Part shown: one piece after another, positions 37,612 through 46,093 of the stretch
Position numbering within the stretch: the stretch's first letter is position 1
How the letters are laid out: every line of letters begins with the position of its first letter
Source of the DNA: Methylobacterium isbiliense
GTDB lineage: Bacteria > Pseudomonadota > Alphaproteobacteria > Rhizobiales > Beijerinckiaceae
Reading direction: 5' to 3'
Length of the DNA stretch: 64,000 nt
NCBI RefSeq assembly: GCF_022179325.1
Contig: NZ_BPQQ01000022.1
Coordinates: 248,001 to 312,000, forward strand
Translations under genes and position numbers: made by a program
The notes under the pieces: model-generated
What the model was told of the DNA's origin: nothing
Database searches by the model: none
Seen by the model: the letters and a program-made list of their open reading frames with translations, nothing else

Positions 37612-38682
37612 CTGACCCGTTCTGCCGCCCCTCCCCTCGCCGTCGACACGATCTACCTCGAACCCGCCGTCGAGGCTTTTCCGCGCGGGCGCGAGATCCT
37701 GGCGCGCTTTCCCGCGGCGCGGCGCATCCCGGTGCGCTCGCACTGGACCATCCCGGACCTGCACGGCAATGCCGGATCGGCAGAGGACTGGATCCGCATC
37801 AAGCGCTCGACCCTGGTGCTCGGGGTCAAGAAGGGGCTGGCGCTGCGGCCGAACGGGCGCAGCGCCCACTTCATCGCGCCCTCGACCTCCAACGGCTGCG
37901 CGATGGCCTGCGCCTATTGCTACGTGCCCCGCCGCAAGGGCTTCGCCAACCCGATCACGCTCTTCGTCAACGGCGAGGAGATCGGCCGGGCCATCGGCCG
38001 CCACGCCGCGGCGCAGGGACCCCTCCCGGCCCCGGACCAGATCGACCCGCAGGCCTGGGTCTACGATCTCGGCGAGAACGGCGATCTCTCGGTGGACGCG
38101 CTCGTCTGCGATGCGGTGCGCGACCTCGTCGCGCTGTTTCGCGACCTGCCGAACGCGAAGGGCTCCTTCGCCACCAAGTTCGTCAACCGCGATCTCCTCG
38201 CCTACGACCCGCAGGGGCGCACGCGCATCCGCTTCTCCCTGATGCCCGAGCGCATCGCCCGGATCGTGGACGTGCGCACCTCGCCCATGCCCGAGCGCAT
38301 CGCCGCGATCGACGATTTCGTGCGGGCCGGCTACGAGGTTCACGTGAACTTCTCGCCGGTGATCCTCTACGAGGGCTGGGAGGCGGACTGGCGCGACCTC
38401 TTCCGCGCGCTCGATGCCGGCATCGGGGCCGCGGCGCGGCGCCAGCTCAAGGCCGAGATCATCTTCCTCACGCACAACGCCGCGCTGCACGCGGTGAACC
38501 TGCGCTGGCATCCCAAGGCCGAGGACCTGCTCTGGCGCCCCGACATCCAGGAGGCGAAGCGCAGCGAGGGCGGGCAGGAGAACCTGCGCTACCGCAGCGG
38601 CTGGAAGGGCCGCTGGCTCGCCCGATTCCGCGACCTGCTGGCCGCCGAACTGCCGTATTGCGCCGTGCGCTACGCGTTCTGA
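37612..38682 (+). CDS. Spore-photoproduct-lyase-like radical SAM protein, unusual start
   Basis: A radical SAM protein of the SPL family as found in non-sporulating alphaproteobacteria; substrate unknown. The cluster motif is NGCAMACAYCYV (Cys-x3-Cys-x2-Cys). Family segments continue through KFVNRDLLAYDPQGRTRIRFSLMPE, HVNFSPVILYEGW and LTHNAALHAVNLRWHP. The conserved N-terminal part (VDTIYLEPAVEAFPRGREILARFPAARRI) lies upstream of the first usable GTG (37732), yet the frame back to the stop of the previous gene at 37528-37530 has no ATG, GTG or TTG. CTG at 37612 is the best fit for a complete protein (356 residues). A sequence error or a GTG start making a shortened protein are alternatives. 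Confidence 0.8.
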   Translation: MTRSAAPPLAVDTIYLEPAVEAFPRGREILARFPAARRIPVRSHWTIPDLHGNAGSAEDWIRIKRSTLVLGVKKGLALRPNGRSAHFIAPSTSNGCAMACAYCYVPRRKGFANPITLFVNGEEIGRAIGRHAAAQGPLPAPDQIDPQAWVYDLGENGDLSVDALVCDAVRDLVALFRDLPNAKGSFATKFVNRDLLAYDPQGRTRIRFSLMPERIARIVDVRTSPMPERIAAIDDFVRAGYEVHVNFSPVILYEGWEADWRDLFRALDAGIGAAARRQLKAEIIFLTHNAALHAVNLRWHPKAEDLLWRPDIQEAKRSEGGQENLRYRSGWKGRWLARFRDLLAAELPYCAVRYAF

Positions 38683-38697
38683 GCCGGCGGCGCCCGC

Positions 38698-39006
38698 TCA
38701 GTGGGTCCAGGGGGCCGTGCGGTTGTACTTGAAGTTGTCCGCGTAGGAGAGGCCCTTGCGCAGGGGCTGCTTGGGTTCCTCGATCCGGTAGGCGATCCCC
38801 TCCCGGGTGGCGTAGGCCACCGCCTCCTCCTGGGTGTCGAATTCGAGCCGCACCTGCTGCAGCATGTCGGAGGAGGAGGTCCAGCCCATCAGCGGGTCGG
38901 TCTCGCGCGGGCTCGTCTGGTCGAATTCGAGCACCCACTGCTTGGTCCGGGCCATGCCGGACTGCGACGGGTCCTTGGCGGGCTTGTAGATGCGGGCGCT
39001 CGACAT
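38698..39006 (-). CDS. ETC complex I subunit, NDUFS4-like
   Basis: 102 residues matching the mitochondrial 18-kDa/NDUFS4 accessory subunit of NADH:ubiquinone oxidoreductase: ARIYKPAKDPSQSG, WVLEFDQTSPRETDPLMGWTSSSDMLQQVRLEFDTQEEAVAYA and the ending YADNFKYNRTAPWTH. In mitochondria this subunit stabilises the NADH-binding module. It is encoded apart from the nuo operon, as usual in alphaproteobacteria. It lies just downstream of tRNA-Pro on the same strand. Confidence 0.95.
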   Translation of the reverse strand: MSSARIYKPAKDPSQSGMARTKQWVLEFDQTSPRETDPLMGWTSSSDMLQQVRLEFDTQEEAVAYATREGIAYRIEEPKQPLRKGLSYADNFKYNRTAPWTH

Positions 39007-39031
39007 CGATCACGGTCCGTCGGGAGGCGGG

Positions 39032-39108
<77 letters not shown>

Positions 39109-40129
39109 TGCGGTGCTACCGCCTTGGCGAGGTAGCGATTTCCAACGCGGGCCGCAAGCGGCAAGAGGGCCACAGGGCGGAACGCAGGTGCAAGGTCGGG
39201 AGGCGGTCGGGACGGAAGTTCCCGACCGGTATTCGTGGCCTGTTCGCGCGTTCTGCTCAGCCGATCGGCGCGCACGATGCTGCGCTCTCGCTGTGCATCA
39301 CGAAGAGCGTCCGCCGCCCCAGCACGACACCCACAAAGCAAGACCCCCGCCGCTGGAAACGGCAGGAGTCTCAAGCCCGCGAGGGGCCGGAGAGGGCCAG
39401 GCAAGCCAATCCCCCTCGGCAGCACGTCTGAGCCAAGCTGAAGGCACTGTTTTCGAAGGCGGGCACACTTTGCGATCGCCCTGCCGTGGCGCCGACCGGG
39501 GCCGGGACCGATGCCGCATGTCCGTTCGCAACCAGTGGCGATCCGCGAGAGCCGGAACGCCCCCGCACCGCTGCCTTGGAGGCGCCGGTCACGCCGGCCG
39601 TGGAGCCCGACAACGGCCGGACCCGACCGCTTGCCGCGTGGCGTGGATGACCGCCTTGGCCGACCATCACGCTCTCGGGCTGACCGAAGCCAGGGTACGA
39701 GGTGCCATCGATGAGTCGATGCCTGACGAAAAATCGCTGTCGCCGGAAGCTGCGCGGCGGCAAGCTCCACTCCATCTCCAGGCCATACCCAGTAGGCATG
39801 TCCGGTGCTGCCTTCTCCGCCGATTGTTCTCCCGCCGTTCCCGACGGGTCTCGCGGCCTCGCCAGCCTCTCGCCCGGCCAGCCATTCTGCCCCGGCTTCA
39901 AGCCTGAGGACTGTGGCGCGACCCTGACGGATGCCCGCCGCTTCATGGACCACTTCCGACCTGAGGCCGACCGGTTCGGCCGAGACTCGCTCATTCTGCC
40001 TCACGTCCCTCCAAAATCGGGCAAGATCCTCGCCGACTGGTCCGGTGTGCTGATGCCGTGCCTATGCAACATTCCCGATGTGTCGATTTGCCGCCTTCAG
40101 AGGCGAAATCGAGTAAGGTGAGAACTACA
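39109..40129. other. Gene-poor region, about 1 kb, upstream of the AT-rich glycosyltransferase
   Basis: No convincing gene. Open frames on both strands (for example 39371-39994 minus and 39702-40121 plus) lack domain patterns, good starts and normal codon bias. GC falls below the window norm and composition becomes steadily more AT-rich toward 40.1 kb. An intrinsic terminator for minus-strand transcription lies at 39342-39370. The stretch may be decayed coding DNA or hold an unrecognised RNA. Confidence 0.5.
39342..39370 (-). terminator. Intrinsic terminator on the minus strand
   Basis: The 11-bp stem 39342-39352/39360-39370 (minus-strand reading GACTCCTGCCG, loop TTTCCAG, CGGCGGGGGTC, with two G.U pairs) is followed by TTGCTTTGT. 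This is the clearest classical terminator in the window. It points toward tRNA-Pro and ends a transcript that comes from 39371 or beyond, where no gene is evident. Confidence 0.6.
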
Positions 40130-41329
40130 ATGGATCATTTGAGTAAAATTCTGATGGGAGGCGAGGTAAAGGTTTCGCGCGTAACTAGTACCGTTTATAA
40201 TTTTGAAGGACATCGCACATTATTGGCGCCTCCAAAAATCGTTCTGCCTGCGGTTGAAACGTTCAATAACCAAAGTGAGCCGCCACCTGCATATACGCGA
40301 GAAATAGAAATTAGAACCAACAAAGCGACATTGGAAGGGTCGGATCTAATCCTGTTTCCGAAATCAGGCTGCATACTGGAGTCGAATCATAGAGGTTACA
40401 CATTGATCGAAGAATCAACGTGGCACAGCGATTTTCGCTCCGATCCTGATGCTAGAATCACACAGATTTCTAACCGAATTTTTTTAGATCAAATCGATTT
40501 TAGAGAATGTGAAGAAGATTCTGATATAATCTGGGGCCCATTTTGGCATCATTATTTTCACTGGATAATCGATGTGTTGCCAAGGCTACATGCATCCATG
40601 AAAGATCGATTTAAAAATAGGAAAACTGTCCTTCCATTTGCCGCACCCGGGAGCATGCAAGCAATACTTGCGAACGCCTATGGCGTGCGGCTTGAGGATA
40701 TACATTCTCAGCCTCAATCTGTGATCAGGTTTAGTAACTCCAGATATTTCGCCTTTGATTCGCACGAGACGCTTGGATCCATTCCACCAGGAATACCGAG
40801 CGCGACAGGCGGAGCGCACCATTTCAAAGGTTGGACGCCTGATTTCTTTGAGGATCTTTACGAAAGAGCAAAGACCATCGTACGCTCAAGCAGTGAAAAG
40901 CATTCTCCTCGTAGAATTTATGTGAGCCGACGCGATGCTCCTACGAGGAAATGCCGAAATGAGGCGGAGATAGTCAATCTTCTCCTGCAGCACGGATTTG
41001 AGATAGTCTGCCCAGGAGAGTTGAATTTATATCAACAAATCATCACGTTTCAGGATGCAGACATCATAATTGGTCTGCACGGCGCCGGCCTGACCAATAT
41101 CGTCTGGGCGCCTAGATCTGCACGCGTATTAGAGATAATGCCATCTGGATACAACGATATAGGGTATAGATTCATCGCGGGACTGCGTGGTATGGAGTAT
41201 CATGCTTTGATGGCGACCATGATTAAAGATCCAAATCTTCACGGACATGAGGCGCTGAAACATGCCGATTGCCGTGTTGATATGCACTTATTCTCGCTGG
41301 CTCTCTCGCGTATTTTGATGCAGCATTGA
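40130..41329 (+). CDS. Family 61 glycosyltransferase (DUF563), AT-rich
   Basis: 399 residues with the GT61 pattern: GPFWHHYFHWIIDVLPRLHA, ISNSR-like strands (IRFSNSRYFAFDSHE), RRIYVSRRDAPTRKCRNEAEIVNLL, and IIGLHGAGLTNIVWAP. Family members add xylose, GlcNAc or similar sugars to glycans. It has no signal peptide, so probably cytoplasmic and acting on a lipid-linked or polysaccharide acceptor. Codons such as AAA, ATT, ATA and AGA are frequent and the gene is far more AT-rich than everything around it, a strong sign of recent transfer. ATG 40130 follows AAGGTGAG. It may feed the kpsTE-type export system 4 kb upstream, but that is inference. Confidence 0.85.
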   Translation: MDHLSKILMGGEVKVSRVTSTVYNFEGHRTLLAPPKIVLPAVETFNNQSEPPPAYTREIEIRTNKATLEGSDLILFPKSGCILESNHRGYTLIEESTWHSDFRSDPDARITQISNRIFLDQIDFRECEEDSDIIWGPFWHHYFHWIIDVLPRLHASMKDRFKNRKTVLPFAAPGSMQAILANAYGVRLEDIHSQPQSVIRFSNSRYFAFDSHETLGSIPPGIPSATGGAHHFKGWTPDFFEDLYERAKTIVRSSSEKHSPRRIYVSRRDAPTRKCRNEAEIVNLLLQHGFEIVCPGELNLYQQIITFQDADIIIGLHGAGLTNIVWAPRSARVLEIMPSGYNDIGYRFIAGLRGMEYHALMATMIKDPNLHGHEALKHADCRVDMHLFSLALSRILMQH

Positions 41330-41452
41330 TAATGCTGATATTGGAAAATAAACACTGCAATTTCACTTCCGATCATTTGCAGATTCATCGTTCAACAGGA
41401 TCCGGGAGTCGTTTTCGGTAGGTCCACGAGAAGATCAATTGGGGCTTATCTC

Positions 41453-41605
41453 ATGCACGGTCTTCTAGGGCTCTACAATGCCAAGCACCTCACCGACGAC
41501 CTGACCGCGGCCGTGCTCGCGAGCCCCTGCGCGATCGAGAACCCAGCGCGCGAGGGCAAGAACGAGGGACGACATCAGAGGAAGCGCGACTTGACGGCCG
41601 CCTGA
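41453..41605 (+). CDS. Possible 50-residue protein or gene remnant
   Basis: The frame MHGLLGLYNAKHLTDDLTAA continues through VLASPCAIENPAREGKNEGR to RKRDLTAA and a TGA that overlaps the first bases of repeat copy C. It is preceded by TTGGGGC. I do not recognise it. In favour: the other two repeat copies also sit right after real stop codons. Against: short length, no family, and a degraded-looking neighbourhood. Confidence 0.3.
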   Translation: MHGLLGLYNAKHLTDDLTAAVLASPCAIENPAREGKNEGRHQRKRDLTAA

Positions 41606-41714
41606 TGCCAGCGGTCATTGGAAATGACTGCCGGTTCGGTTCTCGATTTTCCGTCAAATCTTCGATTTGGCGTCGAAATACCGAGATCTCTCGATGGCGC
41701 GATGCGTCAGCATC
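41604..41714 (+). repeat. Dispersed multi-hairpin repeat, copy C (diverged, shorter)
   Basis: Shares the ends of copies A and B (start GATGCCA, end GATGCGTCAGCATC) and the same hairpin order. H1 41611-41619/41623-41631 (GCGGTCATT with AATGACTGC); H2 with inner stem 41655-41660/41664-41669 (CAAATC with GATTTG) and outer TCTCG/CGAGA; H4 41701-41705/41710-41714. H3 is missing. Stem bases differ from copies A and B on both sides, so pairing is kept by compensating changes. Confidence 0.75.
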
Positions 41715-42239
41715 TTGGGCCGTCGGTATGACGCAACAGCATCGCTTCCCCATCAACTGGGTCGATCTCTGGGGCTATGTGGCCGCTCTGTGCACACCGG
41801 CAGCCTCTCTCCCCCAAGCTTGAATGGCCCTGCCAAAATCGCGGCCGAGCCGTGACGCGCAAGCGGCAGCCGCGCCACACCGCGGGGGGTGCAGCAGGGG
41901 AACCCGGTCCGCGCGGGCGATCGCGACCGCAATCGGCGCCGCGGCGGCGGCGCGTGCCCCTACGGGCGATCCGGCGGCCCATCGTCTCGTCTGCTTCCCG
42001 GATGCCGGATGACGCATCCTGTCGTCAGAGAACTTCTGCGGCAATGATGCCGCGTGTCCTTGCTGGAATTCAATTTGTATAAGATGCGTTGCGTTGAGGA
42101 ATGGGTACGCGTGGAAGGCGTCATGGTGATGTTGCGACGGCGGGACCTGGGGGGATTAGTGGTGCACTAACGCTTGGATGCCACGTTGCGGCCGACCGAG
42201 GCGTCCGGATCCGGATGCCGATCGAGGATTCCCCCGCAG
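41715..42239. other. Non-coding stretch before the membrane chemoreceptor
   Basis: About 525 bp with no supported gene. It begins GC-moderate, becomes GC-rich at 41830-41990, then has an AT-richer patch near 42040-42090 (AATTCAATTTGTATAAG) that could hold a promoter for the chemoreceptor gene; no certain -35/-10 pair is assigned. Overlapping frames at 41775-42082 on both strands look random. Confidence 0.45.
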
Positions 42240-43925
42240 ATGCGCCTCTCCATCACAGCAGCCCTGACGGGGCTGTTCGCCTTGCTCACGCTCGTCCTGG
42301 CGGGGCAAAGCGCCCTGTCGCTGCTGAAGCTGGACAGCATCCGCGTCAGCGTCGGCGAGGTCGCCACGAACTGGCTTCCGTCCGTCGTGACCATCGGCGA
42401 GCTCGATTCGGCCGTCCATCGGACGCGGATTCTCCAGTACAGGCTGGTGACGGCGTCCACGGACGCGACCCGTCTGGATCAGAACCGCACGACCTACCTC
42501 GATATCCTCGGAACGATCGCCGACATCCGCCAACGTTACGAACCCCTGATCTCCTCGCCCGAAGAGCGCGCGCTCTACGACCGGTTCCTGGCGGATTGGA
42601 CGGCGTTCATGAACGTCAGCAACGACGTGGTCGAGCTGATGGATGCGGGGCGGCAGCCCGAGGCGCTGGTGCTCCTCACCCGTTCTGATTCGGTCACGCT
42701 CTACGCTCAGATCTCGGAGACGCTGCGCCGGATCGTGGATCTCAACAGCCGTGGCGCGCAGCGCGATGCGGATGCCAGCACGGCCAATGCCGACGCGGCC
42801 TCCTCCGCCACCCTCGCCGCGATGGGCATCGCGCTCGTGTGCGCGATCGGCGCAGCCCTGTTCAGCCTGCTGCGCGTCTCCCGCCCGATCGCCCGGGTGA
42901 CGCAGGTGATGAACGCGCTGGCGGGCGGCGACACGGGCGTCGCGGTTCCGTTCCAGGGCCGGCGGGACGAGATCGGCGCCATGGCGGCGGCCGTGGGGGT
43001 GTTCAAGGACAACCTGATCCGGACCCGCAGGCTCGAGGAGGAGACGGCGCTCGCCCGCTCCAGCGCGGAGGTGCAGCGCAAGGCGGCGATGCGCGAGATG
43101 GCGGATCGCTTCGAACAGGCGGTGGGCAGCATCATGGACCGCGTGAGCGCCGCGGCCTCCGAGCTCCACGTCACCGCCGGCAGCATGAGCGGGACCGCCA
43201 CCGAGACGGCGAGCCAGTCTTCCGCCGTGGCGGCCGCCGCCGAGGAGGCGGCCTCGAACGTCAACACGGTGGCGGCCGCCGCCGAGGAACTGGGCGCCTC
43301 CGTGCAGGAGATCGGCCGTCAGGTGACCGGCTCGGCGAGCCTCGCCCGGGCCGCCGTGTCCGAGGCGGACCAGACGGAGCATCTCGTGCAGGATCTCAGC
43401 GCCGCGGCGGCCAAGATCGGCGACGTGGTGGCGATGATCTCGACCATCGCGGGCCAGACCAACCTTCTGGCGCTCAACGCCACGATCGAAGCGGCGCGGG
43501 CCGGCGAGGCCGGGCGCGGCTTCGCCGTGGTGGCCACCGAGGTGAAGACCCTCGCGGCCCAGACCGCGAAGGCCACCGATGAGATCGGCGGCCAGATCAC
43601 CCGGATCCAGGCCTCGACCCAGCAGGCCGTGAGCGCGATCCAGAGCATCGCCGGTCGGATCCGCGAGATCTCCGGCGTGGCGACCGGGATCGCCGCGGCG
43701 GTCGAGGAGCAGGGCGCGGCCACCCAGGAGATCGTGCGCAACGTCGGCCAGGCGGCCGCGGGCACGAGCGAGGTGACGACCACCATCGCGGGCGTCGCCG
43801 GAGCGGCCGAGAGCACCGGGGCCGCAGCCAACCACGTGCTGGCCTCCGCCTCCGATCTGTCCCGTCAGGCCGAGCAGCTGCGCGCCGAGGTCGATCGCTT
43901 CCTCGGCACCGTGCGGGCGGCGTGA
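42240..43925 (+). CDS. Membrane methyl-accepting chemotaxis protein with 4-helix-bundle sensor
   Basis: 561 residues. TM1 at about 5-25 ([20 protein letters not shown]), a periplasmic 4HB_MCP-type helical sensor ([20 protein letters not shown], then [20 protein letters not shown]), TM2 at about 185-207 ([22 protein letters not shown]), a HAMP linker ([20 protein letters not shown]) and a cytoplasmic signalling domain with tip [20 protein letters not shown]. It controls CheA activity. The ligand is unknown. ATG 42240 places TM1 at the N-terminus; the longer frame from 42174 is unlikely. It stands alone. Confidence 0.95.
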   Translation: MRLSITAALTGLFALLTLVLAGQSALSLLKLDSIRVSVGEVATNWLPSVVTIGELDSAVHRTRILQYRLVTASTDATRLDQNRTTYLDILGTIADIRQRYEPLISSPEERALYDRFLADWTAFMNVSNDVVELMDAGRQPEALVLLTRSDSVTLYAQISETLRRIVDLNSRGAQRDADASTANADAASSATLAAMGIALVCAIGAALFSLLRVSRPIARVTQVMNALAGGDTGVAVPFQGRRDEIGAMAAAVGVFKDNLIRTRRLEEETALARSSAEVQRKAAMREMADRFEQAVGSIMDRVSAAASELHVTAGSMSGTATETASQSSAVAAAAEEAASNVNTVAAAAEELGASVQEIGRQVTGSASLARAAVSEADQTEHLVQDLSAAAAKIGDVVAMISTIAGQTNLLALNATIEAARAGEAGRGFAVVATEVKTLAAQTAKATDEIGGQITRIQASTQQAVSAIQSIAGRIREISGVATGIAAAVEEQGAATQEIVRNVGQAAAGTSEVTTTIAGVAGAAESTGAAANHVLASASDLSRQAEQLRAEVDRFLGTVRAA

Positions 43926-44024
43926 GACCGGTCCGCCCCCGTCGGCCCGCTCGCCTGCGCGGCGGCGGGCCTGCCGGTCGCGCGGCCTCCCCCAGGGGCG
44001 GCGCGGCGTGCTAAGACGCCCGCC

Positions 44025-45122
44025 ATGAAGATCGACGGCCAGCCCTACCGCACCATTTTCCCCGAGCCCGGCGGCGAGGCCGTCCTGGTCATCGACCAGA
44101 CCCGGCTCCCCTTCGCGTTCGAGATCCGGCGGCTCGCCACGGTGGAGGAGGCCGCCGAGGCGATCCGCACCATGGTGGTGCGCGGGGCGCCGCTCATCGG
44201 CGTCACGGCGGCCTACGGGCTGGCGCTCGGCCTGCGCCAGGACCCGAGCGACACCGGGCTGGAGCGCGCCGTGGCGATGCTCGCGGCGACCCGGCCCACG
44301 GCCGTCAACCTGCGCTGGGCGCTCGACCGGCTGAGCGCGTCCCTGCGCCCGCTGCCGCCCGACGCCCGCGCCGGCCACGCCTTCGCGGAGGCCGGGCGGG
44401 TGGCCGAGGAGGACGTCGCCAATTGCCAGGCGATCGGCGAGCACGGGGCGCAGCTCATCGCCCGGGCCGCCGCCGCCAAGGGCGGACGGGTGAACGTCCT
44501 CACCCATTGCAACGCCGGCTGGCTCGCCACCGTGGACTGGGGCACGGCGCTGGCACCGATCTACGTGGCGCACGATGCCGGCATCCCGGTCCACGTCTAC
44601 GTGGACGAGACCCGGCCGCGCAACCAGGGCGCCGCGCTCACCGCCTTCGAGCTCAACGCCCACGGCGTGCCGCACACGGTGATCGCCGACAATGCCGGCG
44701 GGCACCTGATGCAGCACGGCGCGGTCGACCTCTGCATCGTCGGCTCCGACCGCACCACGTCCACGGGTGACGTGTGCAACAAGATCGGCACCTACCTGAA
44801 GGCGCTCGCCGCCCACGACAACGGCGTGCCGTTCTACGCCGCCCTGCCCGTCTCCACCATCGACTGGACGCTGACGGACGGCGTGGCCCAGATCCCGATC
44901 GAGGAGCGCGACGCCCGCGAGGTGACGCACCTGACCGGCCGCACCGACGAGGGCGGCTTCGCCACCGTGGCGGTGGTCTCGCCCGGCAGCCCGGTCGCCA
45001 ACCCGGCCTTCGACGTCACGCCCGCCCGGCTGGTCACCGGCCTCATCACCGAGCGCGGCGTCGGCGCGGCCTCGGCCGAGGGCCTGCTGACGCTCTATCC
45101 CGAGCGGCGCGCCGCGGCCTGA
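44025..45122 (+). CDS. mtnA: Methylthioribose-1-phosphate isomerase
   Basis: 365 residues: converts 5-methylthioribose 1-phosphate to 5-methylthioribulose 1-phosphate in methionine salvage. Signatures are [37 protein letters not shown] with the catalytic Cys, [19 protein letters not shown] with the catalytic Asp, and [17 protein letters not shown]. It is related to eIF2B alpha but clearly of MtnA type. Other salvage genes are not adjacent, so the pathway must be completed elsewhere. Confidence 0.96.
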   Translation: MKIDGQPYRTIFPEPGGEAVLVIDQTRLPFAFEIRRLATVEEAAEAIRTMVVRGAPLIGVTAAYGLALGLRQDPSDTGLERAVAMLAATRPTAVNLRWALDRLSASLRPLPPDARAGHAFAEAGRVAEEDVANCQAIGEHGAQLIARAAAAKGGRVNVLTHCNAGWLATVDWGTALAPIYVAHDAGIPVHVYVDETRPRNQGAALTAFELNAHGVPHTVIADNAGGHLMQHGAVDLCIVGSDRTTSTGDVCNKIGTYLKALAAHDNGVPFYAALPVSTIDWTLTDGVAQIPIEERDAREVTHLTGRTDEGGFATVAVVSPGSPVANPAFDVTPARLVTGLITERGVGAASAEGLLTLYPERRAAA

Positions 45123-45137
45123 GCAGCGCGGAGCGGG

Positions 45138-46055
45138 TCAGAACGGGCTCACCGGGAAGAACCGCAGGTAGAGTTCCGCGTACTTGCCCTCGTCCCAGAG
45201 GCGCTGGAGCGCGTCGTCGAGGGCGCGGGCCAGCACCTCGTCCTCCTTGCGGGTGACGAGGCCGATGCCCTCGCCGAAATAGCGGTTCTCCAGGTAGTCG
45301 CCGCCCACGAAGGCGCAGCAGCCCGCGGCGTCGACGCCCCCGAGCCAGAGCGCGAGCGACACGCCGTCGGCGAACAGGTAGTCGATCTCCCCGCGCCGGA
45401 GCGCGGCTTCCGCGGAGGCGAGATCCGGGAAGGTCCGGGGCGTCACGCGGAAGAACGCCTTGAGGTAGGCCTCGTGGGCGGTGCCCGCGACGGCGCCGGT
45501 GCTGCGCCCGGCGAGCGCCGCGACGCTCGGCTCCGGCACGCCCCGGTCGGTGCGGGCGGCGAAGCGCGCCGGCCAGCGGAAGTAGGGCCGCGTCGCGAGG
45601 TAGCCCGCCCGCAGGGCCGGCGTCAGCGGCACGGCCGCCGCCACCACGTCGCCCTGATTGGCCGAGAGCGCGTCGAGCAGCGTGTCGAAGCGGCGCGCCT
45701 GCACGGTGCAGGTCAGGTTCAGCTTCTCGCAGGCCGCCCGCGCGAGTTCGACGGCAAAGCCGGTCGGGTTGCCGTCCGGCCCGGCGAAGTGCAGCGGCGG
45801 AAACTCGTCGTCGGTGATGAAGCGGATCGCCCGGGTGGTCTGCGGCGGCTCGGGCCGCTCCAGCCGCGCGCGGGGATTCCAGAAGTTCGGGATCGTCACG
45901 GATTCGGCCGCCGCGACCAGGACCGGCGCCAGGGCGACGGCGGCCGCGACCAGACCGGCCAGCCGGCGCAGCTTCCCTTGCGGCATCAAAGCCACGGTTG
46001 CACGGAAACCGCGCGATACGCGCAGAAGGGGTGTCGTGACGCGGCGCAGGCCCAT
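45138..46055 (-). CDS. Extracellular solute-binding protein family 3
   Basis: 305 residues of the PBPb/SBP_bac_3 fold. After a hydrophobic signal (LAGLVAAAVALAPVLVAAA) come IRFITDDEFPPLHFAGPDGNPTGFAVELARAACEKLNL, a hinge DVVAAAVPLTPALRAGYLATRPYF and RGEIDYLFADGVSLALWL. It normally binds an amino acid or similar for an ABC importer, but no permease or ATPase genes are adjacent, so it may be an orphan receptor. The ATG at 46055 has AAGGGAAG before it; a later ATG at 45986 would give a neater signal peptide but lacks a ribosome site. It converges on mtnA. Confidence 0.87.
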   Translation of the reverse strand: MGLRRVTTPLLRVSRGFRATVALMPQGKLRRLAGLVAAAVALAPVLVAAAESVTIPNFWNPRARLERPEPPQTTRAIRFITDDEFPPLHFAGPDGNPTGFAVELARAACEKLNLTCTVQARRFDTLLDALSANQGDVVAAAVPLTPALRAGYLATRPYFRWPARFAARTDRGVPEPSVAALAGRSTGAVAGTAHEAYLKAFFRVTPRTFPDLASAEAALRRGEIDYLFADGVSLALWLGGVDAAGCCAFVGGDYLENRYFGEGIGLVTRKEDEVLARALDDALQRLWDEGKYAELYLRFFPVSPF

Positions 46056-46093
46056 AGGCTTCCCTTAGCACGATCCCGTCACGCGGGGAGTCC

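Noticed and set aside
39371-39994. 207-residue minus-strand frame ending exactly at the terminator at 39342-39370
   Set aside because: The product is low in recognisable structure, lacks a ribosome site and a domain pattern, and overlaps other equally long random frames. The terminator alone is not enough to call a gene.
41777-42082. 101-residue plus-strand frame between repeat copy C and the chemoreceptor gene
   Set aside because: Arg/Pro-rich, no ribosome site, no family pattern. An equally long frame overlaps it on the other strand.
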